From: an uncultured Sphingorhabdus sp.
GTDB taxonomy: Bacteria; Pseudomonadota; Alphaproteobacteria; Sphingomonadales; Sphingomonadaceae
Assembly (NCBI GenBank): GCA_905479715.1
Contig: CAJQNR010000082.1
Coordinates: 1-64,000 of the forward strand
Length of the DNA: 64,000 nucleotides
Direction: 5' to 3'
The notes beneath the pieces are model-generated. The model did no database searches. It was not told the origin of the DNA and saw only the letters and a program-made list of their open reading frames with translations. The position numbers and the translations under genes are program-made. Of the stretch, positions 28,677 through 39,717 are shown one piece after another. Every line of letters begins with the position of its first letter. Positions within the stretch are counted from its first letter, which is position 1.

Positions 28677-29273
28677 TTACTCGGCTTTCTTGTCGTGATC
28701 GAGGGCATCCCGGTGTTCCGCCAGCCCCGATCGGTAATTGTCGCCATCTCCATATTCCTCAAACAGACGGTAGCGCGCATGCGCGCCATGCCGGCGTTGC
28801 GCGTGCTTGATCGGGCACCAATATTGTTCCGTCCGCGCCGCCACTTCCCGGACATAGGCAATCACCCCGTTGGCGTAGCTGCAGTAGGTGCAGTTGATCT
28901 TCTCGATCAAATTCAAATAGGGCAGCTTCTGGCGATCAAAAATCAGATAGTCGGAACGCCGGACACGATCGATTTTATAGGCCCGGAAACAGATGGCCTG
29001 ATAAATCGTGACGGAAAGATCAAGAAATACAAAAGAGAAGATCAACCCGTAGATGAACGGAGCGGTCAAAATATTGAGAATTTGCGCCTGCCGCAAATAG
29101 GTGAAAATCCCGACGCGCAATGATCGCTGCAAACGAAGCATTTCCTGGTCAAATTCAGCGCCGCCTTCCGCGAGACGCTTATTAAGCCGTCCTTTTTCCA
29201 GTTTTGCCTGCTTTTCCAGCTCCCCCTCCAGGTCGCGAATACGGCTCACAATTTCCTGGGTTTTTTTGCTCAT
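28677..29273 (-). CDS. Conserved membrane protein of unknown function with Cys motif
   Basis: A 198-residue protein. Residues 1-50 form a charged coiled coil (IVSRIRDLEGELEKQAKLEK). Two hydrophobic spans lie about residues 68-95. The second half carries a patterned Cys motif: CTYCSYANG, about 25 residues, then YWCPIKHA, which could bind a metal. I recognise this as a conserved proteobacterial hypothetical but know no function. It stands alone, convergent with trxC. Confidence 0.7.
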   Translation of the reverse strand: MSKKTQEIVSRIRDLEGELEKQAKLEKGRLNKRLAEGGAEFDQEMLRLQRSLRVGIFTYLRQAQILNILTAPFIYGLIFSFVFLDLSVTIYQAICFRAYKIDRVRRSDYLIFDRQKLPYLNLIEKINCTYCSYANGVIAYVREVAARTEQYWCPIKHAQRRHGAHARYRLFEEYGDGDNYRSGLAEHRDALDHDKKAE

Positions 29274-29537
29274 CTGATATTCCCTTTGCGCTTGCGAAAG
29301 ACCTGGATCACATCTGCCGGAACGGATGCCATAACCCTATCACAAGGTCTGGCTCGAAGACGGAGCAATCGAACAGTTCGCAATATCCGGACCGATTAAA
29401 CCCACGATAAGATGTCATTGAAGACAATCTGGCGGCAATATCAATAAGGGCAATTGCTTAGCTGACCCGCTCGGCGATACCGTCGCCATAAGCTCCAGCC
29501 GCCGTCGGGAATATCGCAATATGGGCCGGTTCTGTTC

Positions 29538-31581
<2,044 letters not shown>

Positions 31582-32925
31582 ATGAACAAACCGACCAAAT
31601 TGCGCCAGGAATCTCGCGTCGCTTCGGACGAACTGATAGCAGCGCTGCGCGACAATGCGGAGATCCTCCCGCCGCCGGAGAAATTCAACGAATTTGGAGA
31701 ATTTTTTGACCGGTTCGCCGATGCACAGGTGGTTTTGCTCGGTGAAGCCACCCACGGCACATCGGAATTTTATAATGCCCGCGCGGCGATAACCCGGCGG
31801 CTTATCGAAAAGCACGGCTTTACCGTTGTCGCCGTCGAAGCGGATTGGCCCGATGCCGCGAGGATTGACGGCTATGTCCGCCATCATGACCCGCGACCGC
31901 GCAGCGGCGACAGTTTCGTGCGCTTTCCGACATGGATGTGGCGCAATCAGGAGGTTCTGGCATTCGCCGACTGGCTCCGCCATTATAACGATGGCAGGAA
32001 GGATATTGCGCAGGCCTCGTTTCACGGTCTGGACGTGTACAGCCTGAGCGAGTCGATTGTGGCGGTTCTGGAATATCTTGATGCCGTGGACCCCGACGAA
32101 GCCGCCCGGGCCCGTTGGCGCTATGGCTGCCTGACCCCATGGCAGGACCATCCGGCAGAATATGGCAAAGCCGTGATCCATGGCCAGCAGCATCCCTGCG
32201 AAGATGCTGCGGTCGAACAAATACATCAGCTCTTTTGCAAACGCTTGGAATATATCGAAAATGATGGCGAGAAATGGTTTGATGCTGCGCAAAACGCGAA
32301 AATCGTGGCCGCCGCCGAACGTTATTATCGGGCCATCTATCAAGGCAGCGCCGCGTCTTGGAACCTGCGGGATCGCCATATGTTTGAAACGCTGCAGGCC
32401 ATTATTGCCCATCGCGGCGTTGGCACCAAGGCGGTTGTCTGGGCCCATAATTCCCACATTGGCGATGCGTCGGCGACCGCAATGGGCTGGCGCGGCGAGT
32501 TCAACATTGGGCAGCTCGCCCGAATCGCTTATGGCGATGACGCTGTCTGCATCGGCTTTGGCACGGATAACGGCACGGTCGCTGCGGCCAGCGACTGGGG
32601 CGCGGATATGCAGATCAAGACAGTCCGTCCGGCGCGCCCCGACAGCTACGAGCATGCCTTTCGCCTGACCGGCTATGGCCGCTCGCTCACCGACTGGCGC
32701 GGACGGGAGAAACAGAAATTTGCCCATATGTTGCGCGAGCCCCTGCTCGAACGCGCAATCGGCGTCGTCTATCGCCCTGAAACCGAGCTCGCCAGCCACT
32801 ATTTTGAAGCGATTCTGGCGGACCAGTTTGATGCCTATATCTGGTTTGAAACCACCAAGGCGATCACGCCGCTCGGCCATGAAAAGCCGCTTGGTGCACC
32901 CGAAACCTATCCGTTCGGCCTGTAA
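31582..32925 (+). CDS. Erythromycin-esterase-family protein
   Basis: A 447-residue protein of the erythromycin esterase / succinoglycan biosynthesis family. The characteristic LGEATHGTSEFYNARAAITR segment lies near residues 55-75, with HGFTVVAVEADWPDA following, and the later VWAHNSHIGDASATAMGW carries conserved His residues. Catalytic His and Glu residues in such segments open lactone rings in Ere enzymes, but most family members are of unknown substrate. I start at 31582, where AGGA lies seven bases ahead; an earlier in-frame ATG at 31543 has no such site. It leads a three-gene operon with a hydrolase and a phosphoribosyltransferase. Confidence 0.9.
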   Translation: MNKPTKLRQESRVASDELIAALRDNAEILPPPEKFNEFGEFFDRFADAQVVLLGEATHGTSEFYNARAAITRRLIEKHGFTVVAVEADWPDAARIDGYVRHHDPRPRSGDSFVRFPTWMWRNQEVLAFADWLRHYNDGRKDIAQASFHGLDVYSLSESIVAVLEYLDAVDPDEAARARWRYGCLTPWQDHPAEYGKAVIHGQQHPCEDAAVEQIHQLFCKRLEYIENDGEKWFDAAQNAKIVAAAERYYRAIYQGSAASWNLRDRHMFETLQAIIAHRGVGTKAVVWAHNSHIGDASATAMGWRGEFNIGQLARIAYGDDAVCIGFGTDNGTVAAASDWGADMQIKTVRPARPDSYEHAFRLTGYGRSLTDWRGREKQKFAHMLREPLLERAIGVVYRPETELASHYFEAILADQFDAYIWFETTKAITPLGHEKPLGAPETYPFGL

Positions 32926-32935
32926 GGAACACAAT

Positions 32936-33586
32936 ATGACCCAGCATGTTCTTGAAGAAATAAAACCGTCTGAAATTGAAATCACGCCGGTCGGACTGCG
33001 GGCGATTTTTGCCGTTCCGCCCAACGCGACCGGTATAGTCATTTTTGCCCATGGCAGCGGCAGCGGGCGGCTGAGTCCACGCAATAATTATGTTGCCTCC
33101 GCGCTGCGCGACGATGGTTTCGGCACATTGCTGATCGACCTGCTGACGCCGGCAGAGGAACAGGACCGGGCCAATGTTTTCGATATCGGTCTGCTCGCCT
33201 CACGCCTGTCCATGGCGGCCCAGTGGGTGCGGGCGCAATGGTCCGCCGCGGAGATGCCGATCGGATATTTCGGAGCCAGTACCGGCGCGGGTGCCGCGCT
33301 CGTGGCCGCCGCTCGCGATGAGCCGGAAGTGGCCGCAATTGTCTCACGGGGCGGTCGTCCCGATCTTGCCGGTGCATGGCTCAGCAATGTCCAGACGCCG
33401 ACTCTGCTTCTGGTCGGAAGCCGCGACGGACCGGTGATCGGACTTAACAAACAGGCTTTTGATGCCATTCCGGCACCGAAACGAATGACGATCATCAACG
33501 GTGCGGGCCATTTGTTCGAAGAACCGGGAACACTGGAAGAAGTCATTGTCCACGCGAGCGCATGGTTTAGCGCCTATTTCCATTGA
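32936..33586 (+). CDS. Alpha/beta-hydrolase (dienelactone-hydrolase-like)
   Basis: A 216-residue alpha/beta hydrolase. The oxyanion region HGSGSGRLSPRN, the nucleophile elbow GASTG, the acid in VGSRDGPV and the His in GAGHLF form the expected catalytic set. It starts at 32936, with AGGA seven bases ahead, eleven bases after the esterase gene stop. Proteins of this compact kind often occur beside phosphoribosyltransferase genes, as here. Substrate unknown. Confidence 0.88.
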   Translation: MTQHVLEEIKPSEIEITPVGLRAIFAVPPNATGIVIFAHGSGSGRLSPRNNYVASALRDDGFGTLLIDLLTPAEEQDRANVFDIGLLASRLSMAAQWVRAQWSAAEMPIGYFGASTGAGAALVAAARDEPEVAAIVSRGGRPDLAGAWLSNVQTPTLLLVGSRDGPVIGLNKQAFDAIPAPKRMTIINGAGHLFEEPGTLEEVIVHASAWFSAYFH

Positions 33587-33605
33587 CCGCAGCAAAGGAA
33601 CGACC

Positions 33606-34265
33606 ATGGAACAGATGACCAAATTGTTCGCAGATCGACGGGATGCCGGTCGACAACTGGCGGCCAGGCTCGCAGACAAGGCCGCCGAGAACCCGGTCAT
33701 CCTGGCTCTGCCCCGCGGCGGTGTTCCCGTCGCCTATGAAATTGCCAAAGCGCTGGATGCTCAACTCGACTTGCTGATGGTGCGCAAAATCGGCGCACCG
33801 GGATGGCCGGAATTTGGTATTGGCGCGGTTGTCGACGGAGCCGATCCGCATCTGGTTATGAATGACGATATTGTTCGGCAGGTGGCCCCCAGCCCCGAAT
33901 ATATTCGCGCCGAATTGCAGCGGCAGCTCAAGGAAATTGAGCGGCGCCGGCACATTTACTGCGGCGACCGCAAACCGGTCAAACTTTCCGGCAGAACGAT
34001 CATAATCGTCGATGACGGCATAGCGACGGGAGGCACGATCAAGGCAGCGCTCAAGGGCGTCCGCAAATCCCGGCCCCAACGGATCATCCTTGCCGTTCCC
34101 GTTGCGCCGCAATCGGCGCTGGACGAACTGGAAAGCCAGTGTGATGAAATCATATGCCTATATGTGCCCGTCGATTTTGGCGCTGTCGGAGCCTTTTACC
34201 AGGACTTCACTCAGACCGAAGATCGCGAGATCATGTCCTTGATGGATTCATTGAACGATTCATGA
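33606..34265 (+). CDS. Type I phosphoribosyltransferase domain protein
   Basis: A 219-residue protein with a PRPP-binding signature TIIIVDDGIATGGTIKAAL, preceded by ILALPRGGVPVAYEIAKAL typical of the group. The specific base substrate is unknown; many such proteins occur next to erythromycin-esterase-like and dienelactone-hydrolase-like genes. AGGA lies six bases ahead of the ATG at 33606; a longer open frame reaches back into the hydrolase gene but is not needed. It is the last gene of the operon and lies immediately left of the left direct repeat of the giant-protein island. Confidence 0.88.
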   Translation: MEQMTKLFADRRDAGRQLAARLADKAAENPVILALPRGGVPVAYEIAKALDAQLDLLMVRKIGAPGWPEFGIGAVVDGADPHLVMNDDIVRQVAPSPEYIRAELQRQLKEIERRRHIYCGDRKPVKLSGRTIIIVDDGIATGGTIKAALKGVRKSRPQRIILAVPVAPQSALDELESQCDEIICLYVPVDFGAVGAFYQDFTQTEDREIMSLMDSLNDS

Positions 34266-34806
34266 ATTTTCAGCCGAGCAATCATTGACGTTGTCGAGCC
34301 CCCGCTATCGCGGCCCGCACGTTTTCGGCTTCAACCGAAGCCCCGCAAGGCAATTGCTAACCCTCTGGGAACCCAGCATGAAATGTGCACAAGGTAGCGG
34401 TGCCGCGAGACATTGAAATCAAGAAAAAAGGTGGTGCGCGACGCAGTCTTTCGCGAACCGGTCTCGGGTGGTAACTTCCCGATTCTTGTATTATTTTTGA
34501 AGAACTATGGTCAAGTGTGGGGCTGACTCGCAATTTTCCACCTTACGATTGCTACCAATTTGAACAGAAAATGCGTAATTTTGGCTTAATTCTGCAGAAA
34601 CGGAACTTTTTGTACCATGATGCACAGACACGCGCGCACGCGCGCGTCTCTCGAAGTGAAATACGCATCAAGTCTTATTGCGAAGCTCCTGCGATTTGAG
34701 CGTCTTTTACCACGTGTCAGGACTTTATTGATCTTGGTCTGACTTAAGCGGCGGGCGACCCCCCTGCAAAGCAAGATGACAAGTTCTATAACGGGAGAAG
34801 ATGTCC
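34266..34806. other. Non-coding stretch at the left island boundary
   Basis: About 540 bases between the phosphoribosyltransferase gene and the orphan ORF. It has a GGCTTC-GAAGCC hairpin near 34328-34346, the left direct repeat (34397-34437), and a 20-base alternating purine-pyrimidine run at 34628-34647 (ACACGCGCGCACGCGCGCGT). I see no gene. The base composition shifts toward A+T to the right of the repeat. Confidence 0.55.
34397..34437. repeat. Left imperfect direct repeat, matches tRNA-Phe 3' flank
   Basis: This 41-base stretch, beginning GCGGTGCCGCGAGACATTGA and ending AAAGGTGGTGC, matches 57553-57594 with three substitutions and one single-base gap by hand alignment. The right copy ends on the complement of the CCA end of tRNA-Phe. 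Weaker similarity may extend a further 15 bases to the left. Possible attachment-site copy or decayed tRNA end. Confidence 0.65.
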
Positions 34807-35802
34807 ATGGCTGATGAAACCAAAGAACTCATCGTTGTTCCCATGAGTTTTCTGGTAAAAGCTGGGCTGTTTGAAAACAAAAACTCCGTCATCACTCTCA
34901 CCTTTCAGGATCGTGGCCTTTCTATAAGTTACAACGAGGACGCTAACCAAATACTGGTAATCGCAAACGGTTGGCGACATCAAAAATGGTCAGTCAGTAT
35001 CAGCCGTCATCTTCCGAAACATGGGTCCAGACCATATTTCGATATTCATAATAATCAACAATCACAGTTGTTTATTATCATATATGGCGAGGATCTACAT
35101 AGCCGTAAAAGTTTCTTGGCGGATTGCGACCGCCCCTCCCTGGCGCAAAGGAAAAAGCTTCTTCAGCTCGCTCGGCAACGAGCCAAGTTCTATGTCACCC
35201 CAGGGTCTGGGGCCGTTAAGACACACAGGTTGGCAGCTCTCGCTCACCAAATGCTTGCCTCGGAAGAGTTTGACAAGTTACCAAGCGAGACAATCGCTGC
35301 TCTTGAAAACGCCCGATCACTTGGGCAGCTTCGCCGAGACGGGAAGAGTGCGCAGAACCAGCTAAGTTCTAAATATGCGTTTGCCAACGCACCAGAATTG
35401 GCGCCATTTCACACTGAATATTTCGGCCGTAGCTCGTCAGCCCAATTGAGACGTCAATATCCAGTCAGTGTTCCTGTAATCGACCTAGCGCCCCAGCCGA
35501 TCGATAACTACTGCCGGCTGGATATCGCTGACATAAACCATGCTGGCATGCTTAAACGCGGCGAGCTGTTCGTCCATATACTCGCTTGGCCTGAAGGACG
35601 AACCTCGGGAAGATCCATCACGCAATATTCTGATTTGCGTGACAGAAAACATCCAATGCTGCTCTTCGAACTTCTGTTTCCAAATATTGATGAAGCGCTT
35701 TGGCAGCAGGTGATGCTCACCCAGGTCAATAATGCCAGAGGGTATTTTCTATGCCCCATCAAGGGGCATCGGTGCGACACGCTTTACTTTCGTGCGCACT
35801 GA
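34807..35802 (+). CDS. Orphan protein of unknown function with C-terminal CPxxGHRC motif
   Basis: A 331-residue soluble protein with no signal peptide or membrane span. I take the ATG at 34807 since GGAG lies nine bases ahead; the ATG at 34801 is too close to it. The C-terminus (GYFLCPIKGHRCDTLYF) resembles a short motif I associate with uncharacterised proteins of alphaproteobacterial accessory DNA, a possible zinc-binding knuckle; I cannot name the family. Codon use looks more A+T-rich than in flanking core genes. It is the only plus-strand gene in the island, transcribed toward the end of the giant-protein operon. Confidence 0.6.
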   Translation: MADETKELIVVPMSFLVKAGLFENKNSVITLTFQDRGLSISYNEDANQILVIANGWRHQKWSVSISRHLPKHGSRPYFDIHNNQQSQLFIIIYGEDLHSRKSFLADCDRPSLAQRKKLLQLARQRAKFYVTPGSGAVKTHRLAALAHQMLASEEFDKLPSETIAALENARSLGQLRRDGKSAQNQLSSKYAFANAPELAPFHTEYFGRSSSAQLRRQYPVSVPVIDLAPQPIDNYCRLDIADINHAGMLKRGELFVHILAWPEGRTSGRSITQYSDLRDRKHPMLLFELLFPNIDEALWQQVMLTQVNNARGYFLCPIKGHRCDTLYFRAH

Positions 35803-36175
35803 TTTGCTTCATGGCAAGCTCAAAGGCTATATCATCCGTCTCAGCGGGGATGAACGCGCAGGAGGTGCTCTCCGTCGGGGCCTTCCCGCCCACAAGCCGT
35901 CGTCTAGATATGTTCGTTCAAATGCCCCCTCCCCACCCACTTCTCACCATGCGACCGTGAATAAATATATGCTCTGAATGCCTCCTCCTAGGAACATACA
36001 TCGACATTAATCCTGACAATAAAAAGTACGAAGCGGACCACTGTTCCAGCTTTTGAAAGCGGGATATCAACAAAGGCGTGGTTTAATATTAATATAAATA
36101 TAAAGCGATTACGCTATCTTAATTACAGAAGATTCTAATGTATTTTTGTGCCAAGTGGAGGCATTCACTAATATC
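35803..36175. other. AT-rich non-coding stretch downstream of the secretion operon
   Basis: About 370 bases between the convergent orphan gene and the M50-HlyD gene. The right half (36050-36175) is very A+T-rich. No convincing terminator for either side was found, and no ORF has a ribosome binding site. Confidence 0.5.
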
Positions 36176-38326
36176 TTAATTGTTGAGCGAAGCTTCGCTG
36201 CGGAACAATCTGGTCAGGCTATTCATAAAACCGCCCGCCAAGGAGCGTCCCGATGCAGAAATTTCGACGACACCTGGGGTGACCTGTAGCATCGCCCCCT
36301 CCTTATATGACTTTTTGGAAGCAACGAGCCGAATGCGGTAGAGAGCGGTGCGGGGCCGTATAATATTTTCGTCCTTATCGGATGCGATCGGCCCACCATT
36401 GATCGATGCCAGTATCGGTTGATCCAGCCGCTCAACCGCATTTGTTGATTTCGCGACCAGCTTGGCCGCTCTCGATGGCTGAACCGGATCATCGGGAACA
36501 AATCGTCCACGCGCGTCTTCCTTTATACGCCAGATATCATTTTCGTTTACATAAGCTTGAATATCATAATCGTCCGACGTGACGATATGGGCGATTGTTT
36601 CTGTTCCCCCAAGCCAGCGGCCGTTATGGATATCCGGCGAGAGGTCAGTGACAATGCCAGCGAAAGGTGCACGCAGGATCAATCGCTCGCCGCGCAACTC
36701 GAGACCGCTTAGCTGGTCCTGTTCCTGCTTCAGTTGCCGCTCCACCACCATCCGATTGGACAGATCGATATTGTCCGCCGCCCCTCGACCATATTGCAGT
36801 TGCAAATTGGCAATCCGGACCTTGGCCGCTGCGGTGGCGTTTGCGAGTTCCGGGGCGGAAATCTGTATGAGAGGCGCACCGGCGGCGACGCGTTGGCCGT
36901 TACGGACAAATATCTTTTCCACCCTTCCCGGGTCTCCCGCTATCACCGGAGAGGCGCCGATGGGGGCTAGAACCGCTGGTGCGCTGATATGTCGATCAAG
37001 TGGCAACAGACATAACACTAGTGCAATGCCGACACTTATCAACAATAGGCGCGTTCGTGATGTCGCCAATATCCGCTCTTTCATACTCACCCAAATCTTG
37101 AATTCGGCAATGACCGGTCGCGCGATAAAGACTGTAATTTCAACGAAAAACAGGATCAAACCGAGGATTTTGAAGAATAATGTATAAACAAGCAGAGCGA
37201 TACCGATGAACAGTATCAGCCGATACACCCACGTCATCCACGCATAGGCAATCATCCCGCGGCGCAATTTATGTGGCACCTGTTCCGGCGCTTCATCGTT
37301 TAGAGCAAATAATAATTCGCGAAGCTTCCATTTCCCCAGCGCAAAGGCTCGCGGTTGCAGATTGGGGACGCCGAGCCAGTCGGACAAAAGATAATAGCCG
37401 TCAAAACGCATGAACGGATTGAGGTTGATCGCGAGGCTCATCAGCCAGCTGGTCGTTGCGAGAATGAAGGCGACGCTTCGCACCATCCCATCAGGTAGAA
37501 ACACCCAAGCCATGGTCGCTACGCCTGCAACCATCAATTCCACTGCGACCCCTGCACAGTCTATCATCAGCCTTTGTTTGCGCGAAGTCAGTCGCCATGC
37601 ACCCGACGTGTCAGTATAGAGCACCGGCATCATGACCAGAAAGCTGACCCCCATACTGGGCACGCGGCAACCGAAACGCGTCGCGGTATAGGCGTGGCCT
37701 AGCTCGTGAAGGACTTTTATGGCGAAAAGCCCTATTCCATAAGCAACCAGGCCCTGCCAGCTGAAGAAATACAGGAAGGAGGCCAGAAAACTATCCCATT
37801 GACGGGTGACCAGAAATAGTCCGCTCAAAGCCAATAGCGCAAAGAAAATCAGAGCAGGGAAGGACCAGAGCGGAGCGACTTTATCAATCGTGCGTTCGAG
37901 AAATGCAGCGGGTTTGACAATCGGTATCCGGATGAAAAGATAATTATCCAGCATCCACTTCCACCACTGTTTTTTTGCTCTTTGCCGCTGTTCCGTAAGG
38001 CCAGCGACCGTATTCCCGATTGGCGTTACGGTGAGGCTGTTGGACAAGGAAAACTCTACCACTCTCCCGAAGGCAGCATTTATCTGCTCTTCATCCAGAC
38101 CTTCACCGGCCAGATCATCATTGACCTTCACTAGGTCACCCGAAGCCCATCGGGAGAGAATGCGATATTCTATCCTGCCCAGTTGAAAAAACAGATGCCG
38201 CAACGGGTCAAACAACGTCCAGCTTGGCGCGCCATTGATCAAAGCCGCGCCGGGTTCGATCCGAAGCTCTTGCCTCAATGGAGGCAGTAAAGGCCGTTCC
38301 GGCTCCGCGGACGCGCTGACAGTCAA
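36176..38326 (-). CDS. Site-2-protease-like M50 metalloprotease fused to HlyD-like arm, with PqqD-like N-terminus
   Basis: A 716-residue protein. Residues about 25-105 (SWTLFDPLRHLFFQLGRIEY onward) look like a PqqD-like winged-helix domain, a fold that binds leader peptides in other systems. A membrane part follows with about ten spans and an intact M50 site: HELGH at 207-211 and NLNPFMRFDGYY at 301-312, supplying two His, Glu and Asp for zinc. After a span near 425-443, residues 445-716 carry a lipoyl/HlyD-like periplasmic arm with a coiled coil (about 495-560). It is the last gene of the giant-protein operon and overlaps the previous gene by four bases. The role is likely processing or translocation of the giant protein; this is inference. 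Confidence 0.85.
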   Translation of the reverse strand: MTVSASAEPERPLLPPLRQELRIEPGAALINGAPSWTLFDPLRHLFFQLGRIEYRILSRWASGDLVKVNDDLAGEGLDEEQINAAFGRVVEFSLSNSLTVTPIGNTVAGLTEQRQRAKKQWWKWMLDNYLFIRIPIVKPAAFLERTIDKVAPLWSFPALIFFALLALSGLFLVTRQWDSFLASFLYFFSWQGLVAYGIGLFAIKVLHELGHAYTATRFGCRVPSMGVSFLVMMPVLYTDTSGAWRLTSRKQRLMIDCAGVAVELMVAGVATMAWVFLPDGMVRSVAFILATTSWLMSLAINLNPFMRFDGYYLLSDWLGVPNLQPRAFALGKWKLRELLFALNDEAPEQVPHKLRRGMIAYAWMTWVYRLILFIGIALLVYTLFFKILGLILFFVEITVFIARPVIAEFKIWVSMKERILATSRTRLLLISVGIALVLCLLPLDRHISAPAVLAPIGASPVIAGDPGRVEKIFVRNGQRVAAGAPLIQISAPELANATAAAKVRIANLQLQYGRGAADNIDLSNRMVVERQLKQEQDQLSGLELRGERLILRAPFAGIVTDLSPDIHNGRWLGGTETIAHIVTSDDYDIQAYVNENDIWRIKEDARGRFVPDDPVQPSRAAKLVAKSTNAVERLDQPILASINGGPIASDKDENIIRPRTALYRIRLVASKKSYKEGAMLQVTPGVVEISASGRSLAGGFMNSLTRLFRSEASLNN

Positions 38327-39717
38327 AATCCAACCGTTTGTCTTAGGCTTGCGATCGGACGTTTGAGAAGGGAATACAATAATGGCACCCGTTCGCCATA
38401 AAGCTTCGCAGTGCCGCGTGAACCAATGCGCGGTCTATCGGAAACCGGCTCTGCTAAGACCGCAAAAGCCAATATGCCTTCAGCCGTCTGGCGGGCCTGA
38501 TAGCTCGCATATTTGACTTTGCCTTCAATCGCCCACAATGGCTGTGCATCGAGCCATAGCTTAACCCGTGATCCGCGATTAAGGGCCATTTGCTCCGCCG
38601 CTGGCAAGTCAATTCGGAGCGCTATCTTTCCGGGGTCCGCAACCTGTAAAATCGGATCGCCGACATTGACGGCCCGCCCTTCCCAATCACGACGATCACT
38701 ATAGATCGCCATCCCGGATCGCGGGGCTTTGATCGCTGCCAGATCCATAACATCATTGGCAAAACCATAATCTGCCTGGGCCAGATCATATTCAGCGCGC
38801 AGCGTGGCAATCTCGCGTGTTTCATCATCTTTGCCAAACGCAGAACTGGTCGAACGATCCACACGGGCTTTCGCCACAGCCAGTTTCTCTTCCGCGAGCT
38901 TCAGTTCATTGGACAGCTTCACATCATCGAAAGAAACCAGCAATTCGCCTTCCTCGACCGCCGCGTTGGGCGCAACGTGAATACGCGATATCACCCCGGA
39001 AAACGGGGCCGCTACCGTGAACGGACGTTCAGCGACAACTTCCACCGGAGCAAGAGCTGTCATTCTCACCGGAAACAAAGCTATCACTAGCAAGGCAACC
39101 GAGACTCCAATTTTCTCCTTGCGACCAAAACGACCAATCCGTTTTACCGGCTTTTCGCCGGTAAGTGCCCGCCAGCTATGTGATACCGTTTCCGATATCC
39201 GCGTGAGGCGAAAATTCTCACCCTCCCGAAACATCGTTTCCCGCATTAGCAAAAGTCCGGCGAAGACCTTTCCTTCCCTGTCGAGAAGCGGCTGCCAGCG
39301 GCACTGTCCAAAAGGATATTCAGCAAGCGCGGCATCATCCCCCATCGCAGCAAGCGCGAAGTCGTGGGGTCGATCAAGACCGTCGGTTGCAGCAAGTTTG
39401 CTGATCAGCTTTTCCATCGCCTGAATCAGTGGTGTATTGCGATCTACCGAGGATATGCTGGAGGCACAGATTATATGATAATCGTCGCCTATGCGGGGCT
39501 GACGCGCGATGAACATCTGGTCATAAGGTAGAATACGACGCATTTCATTCGCGACATGATAGTGGAGTTCGGCAACGCTGCCCTGGCGCCGGATCTCCGC
39601 TTCAAACTGCAGCAAACCGGCCAGCACATTCGCGTCGCCGGAAACAGGAGCTGCCCCCGAAGCAAGCGGTAATATCGCAATGGGCGCACCTTGCGGGTCA
39701 GGAGGGCTCGCGGCCAT
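38323..39717 (-). CDS. HlyD-family adaptor with GAF-like cytoplasmic N-terminal domain
   Basis: A 464-residue protein. Residues about 30-185 look like a GAF domain (QGSVAELHYHVANEMRRIL, WQPLLDREGKVFAGLLLMRE), on the cytoplasmic side. One membrane span lies at 203-218, then a periplasmic HlyD part with a lipoyl half (FTVAAPFSGVISRIHVAPNA), a coiled coil (about 265-315) and a second half (IKAPRSGMAIYSD), ending in a barrel. A sensory or partner-binding N-terminus on an adaptor is unusual. It overlaps the flanking genes by 20 and 4 bases, so it is tightly coupled. Confidence 0.85.
   Translation of the reverse strand: MAASPPDPQGAPIAILPLASGAAPVSGDANVLAGLLQFEAEIRRQGSVAELHYHVANEMRRILPYDQMFIARQPRIGDDYHIICASSISSVDRNTPLIQAMEKLISKLAATDGLDRPHDFALAAMGDDAALAEYPFGQCRWQPLLDREGKVFAGLLLMRETMFREGENFRLTRISETVSHSWRALTGEKPVKRIGRFGRKEKIGVSVALLVIALFPVRMTALAPVEVVAERPFTVAAPFSGVISRIHVAPNAAVEEGELLVSFDDVKLSNELKLAEEKLAVAKARVDRSTSSAFGKDDETREIATLRAEYDLAQADYGFANDVMDLAAIKAPRSGMAIYSDRRDWEGRAVNVGDPILQVADPGKIALRIDLPAAEQMALNRGSRVKLWLDAQPLWAIEGKVKYASYQARQTAEGILAFAVLAEPVSDRPRIGSRGTAKLYGERVPLLYSLLKRPIASLRQTVGF

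Noticed and set aside
31582-32925. Macrolide resistance gene
   Set aside because: Family membership alone does not imply macrolide hydrolysis; the operon context points to metabolism.
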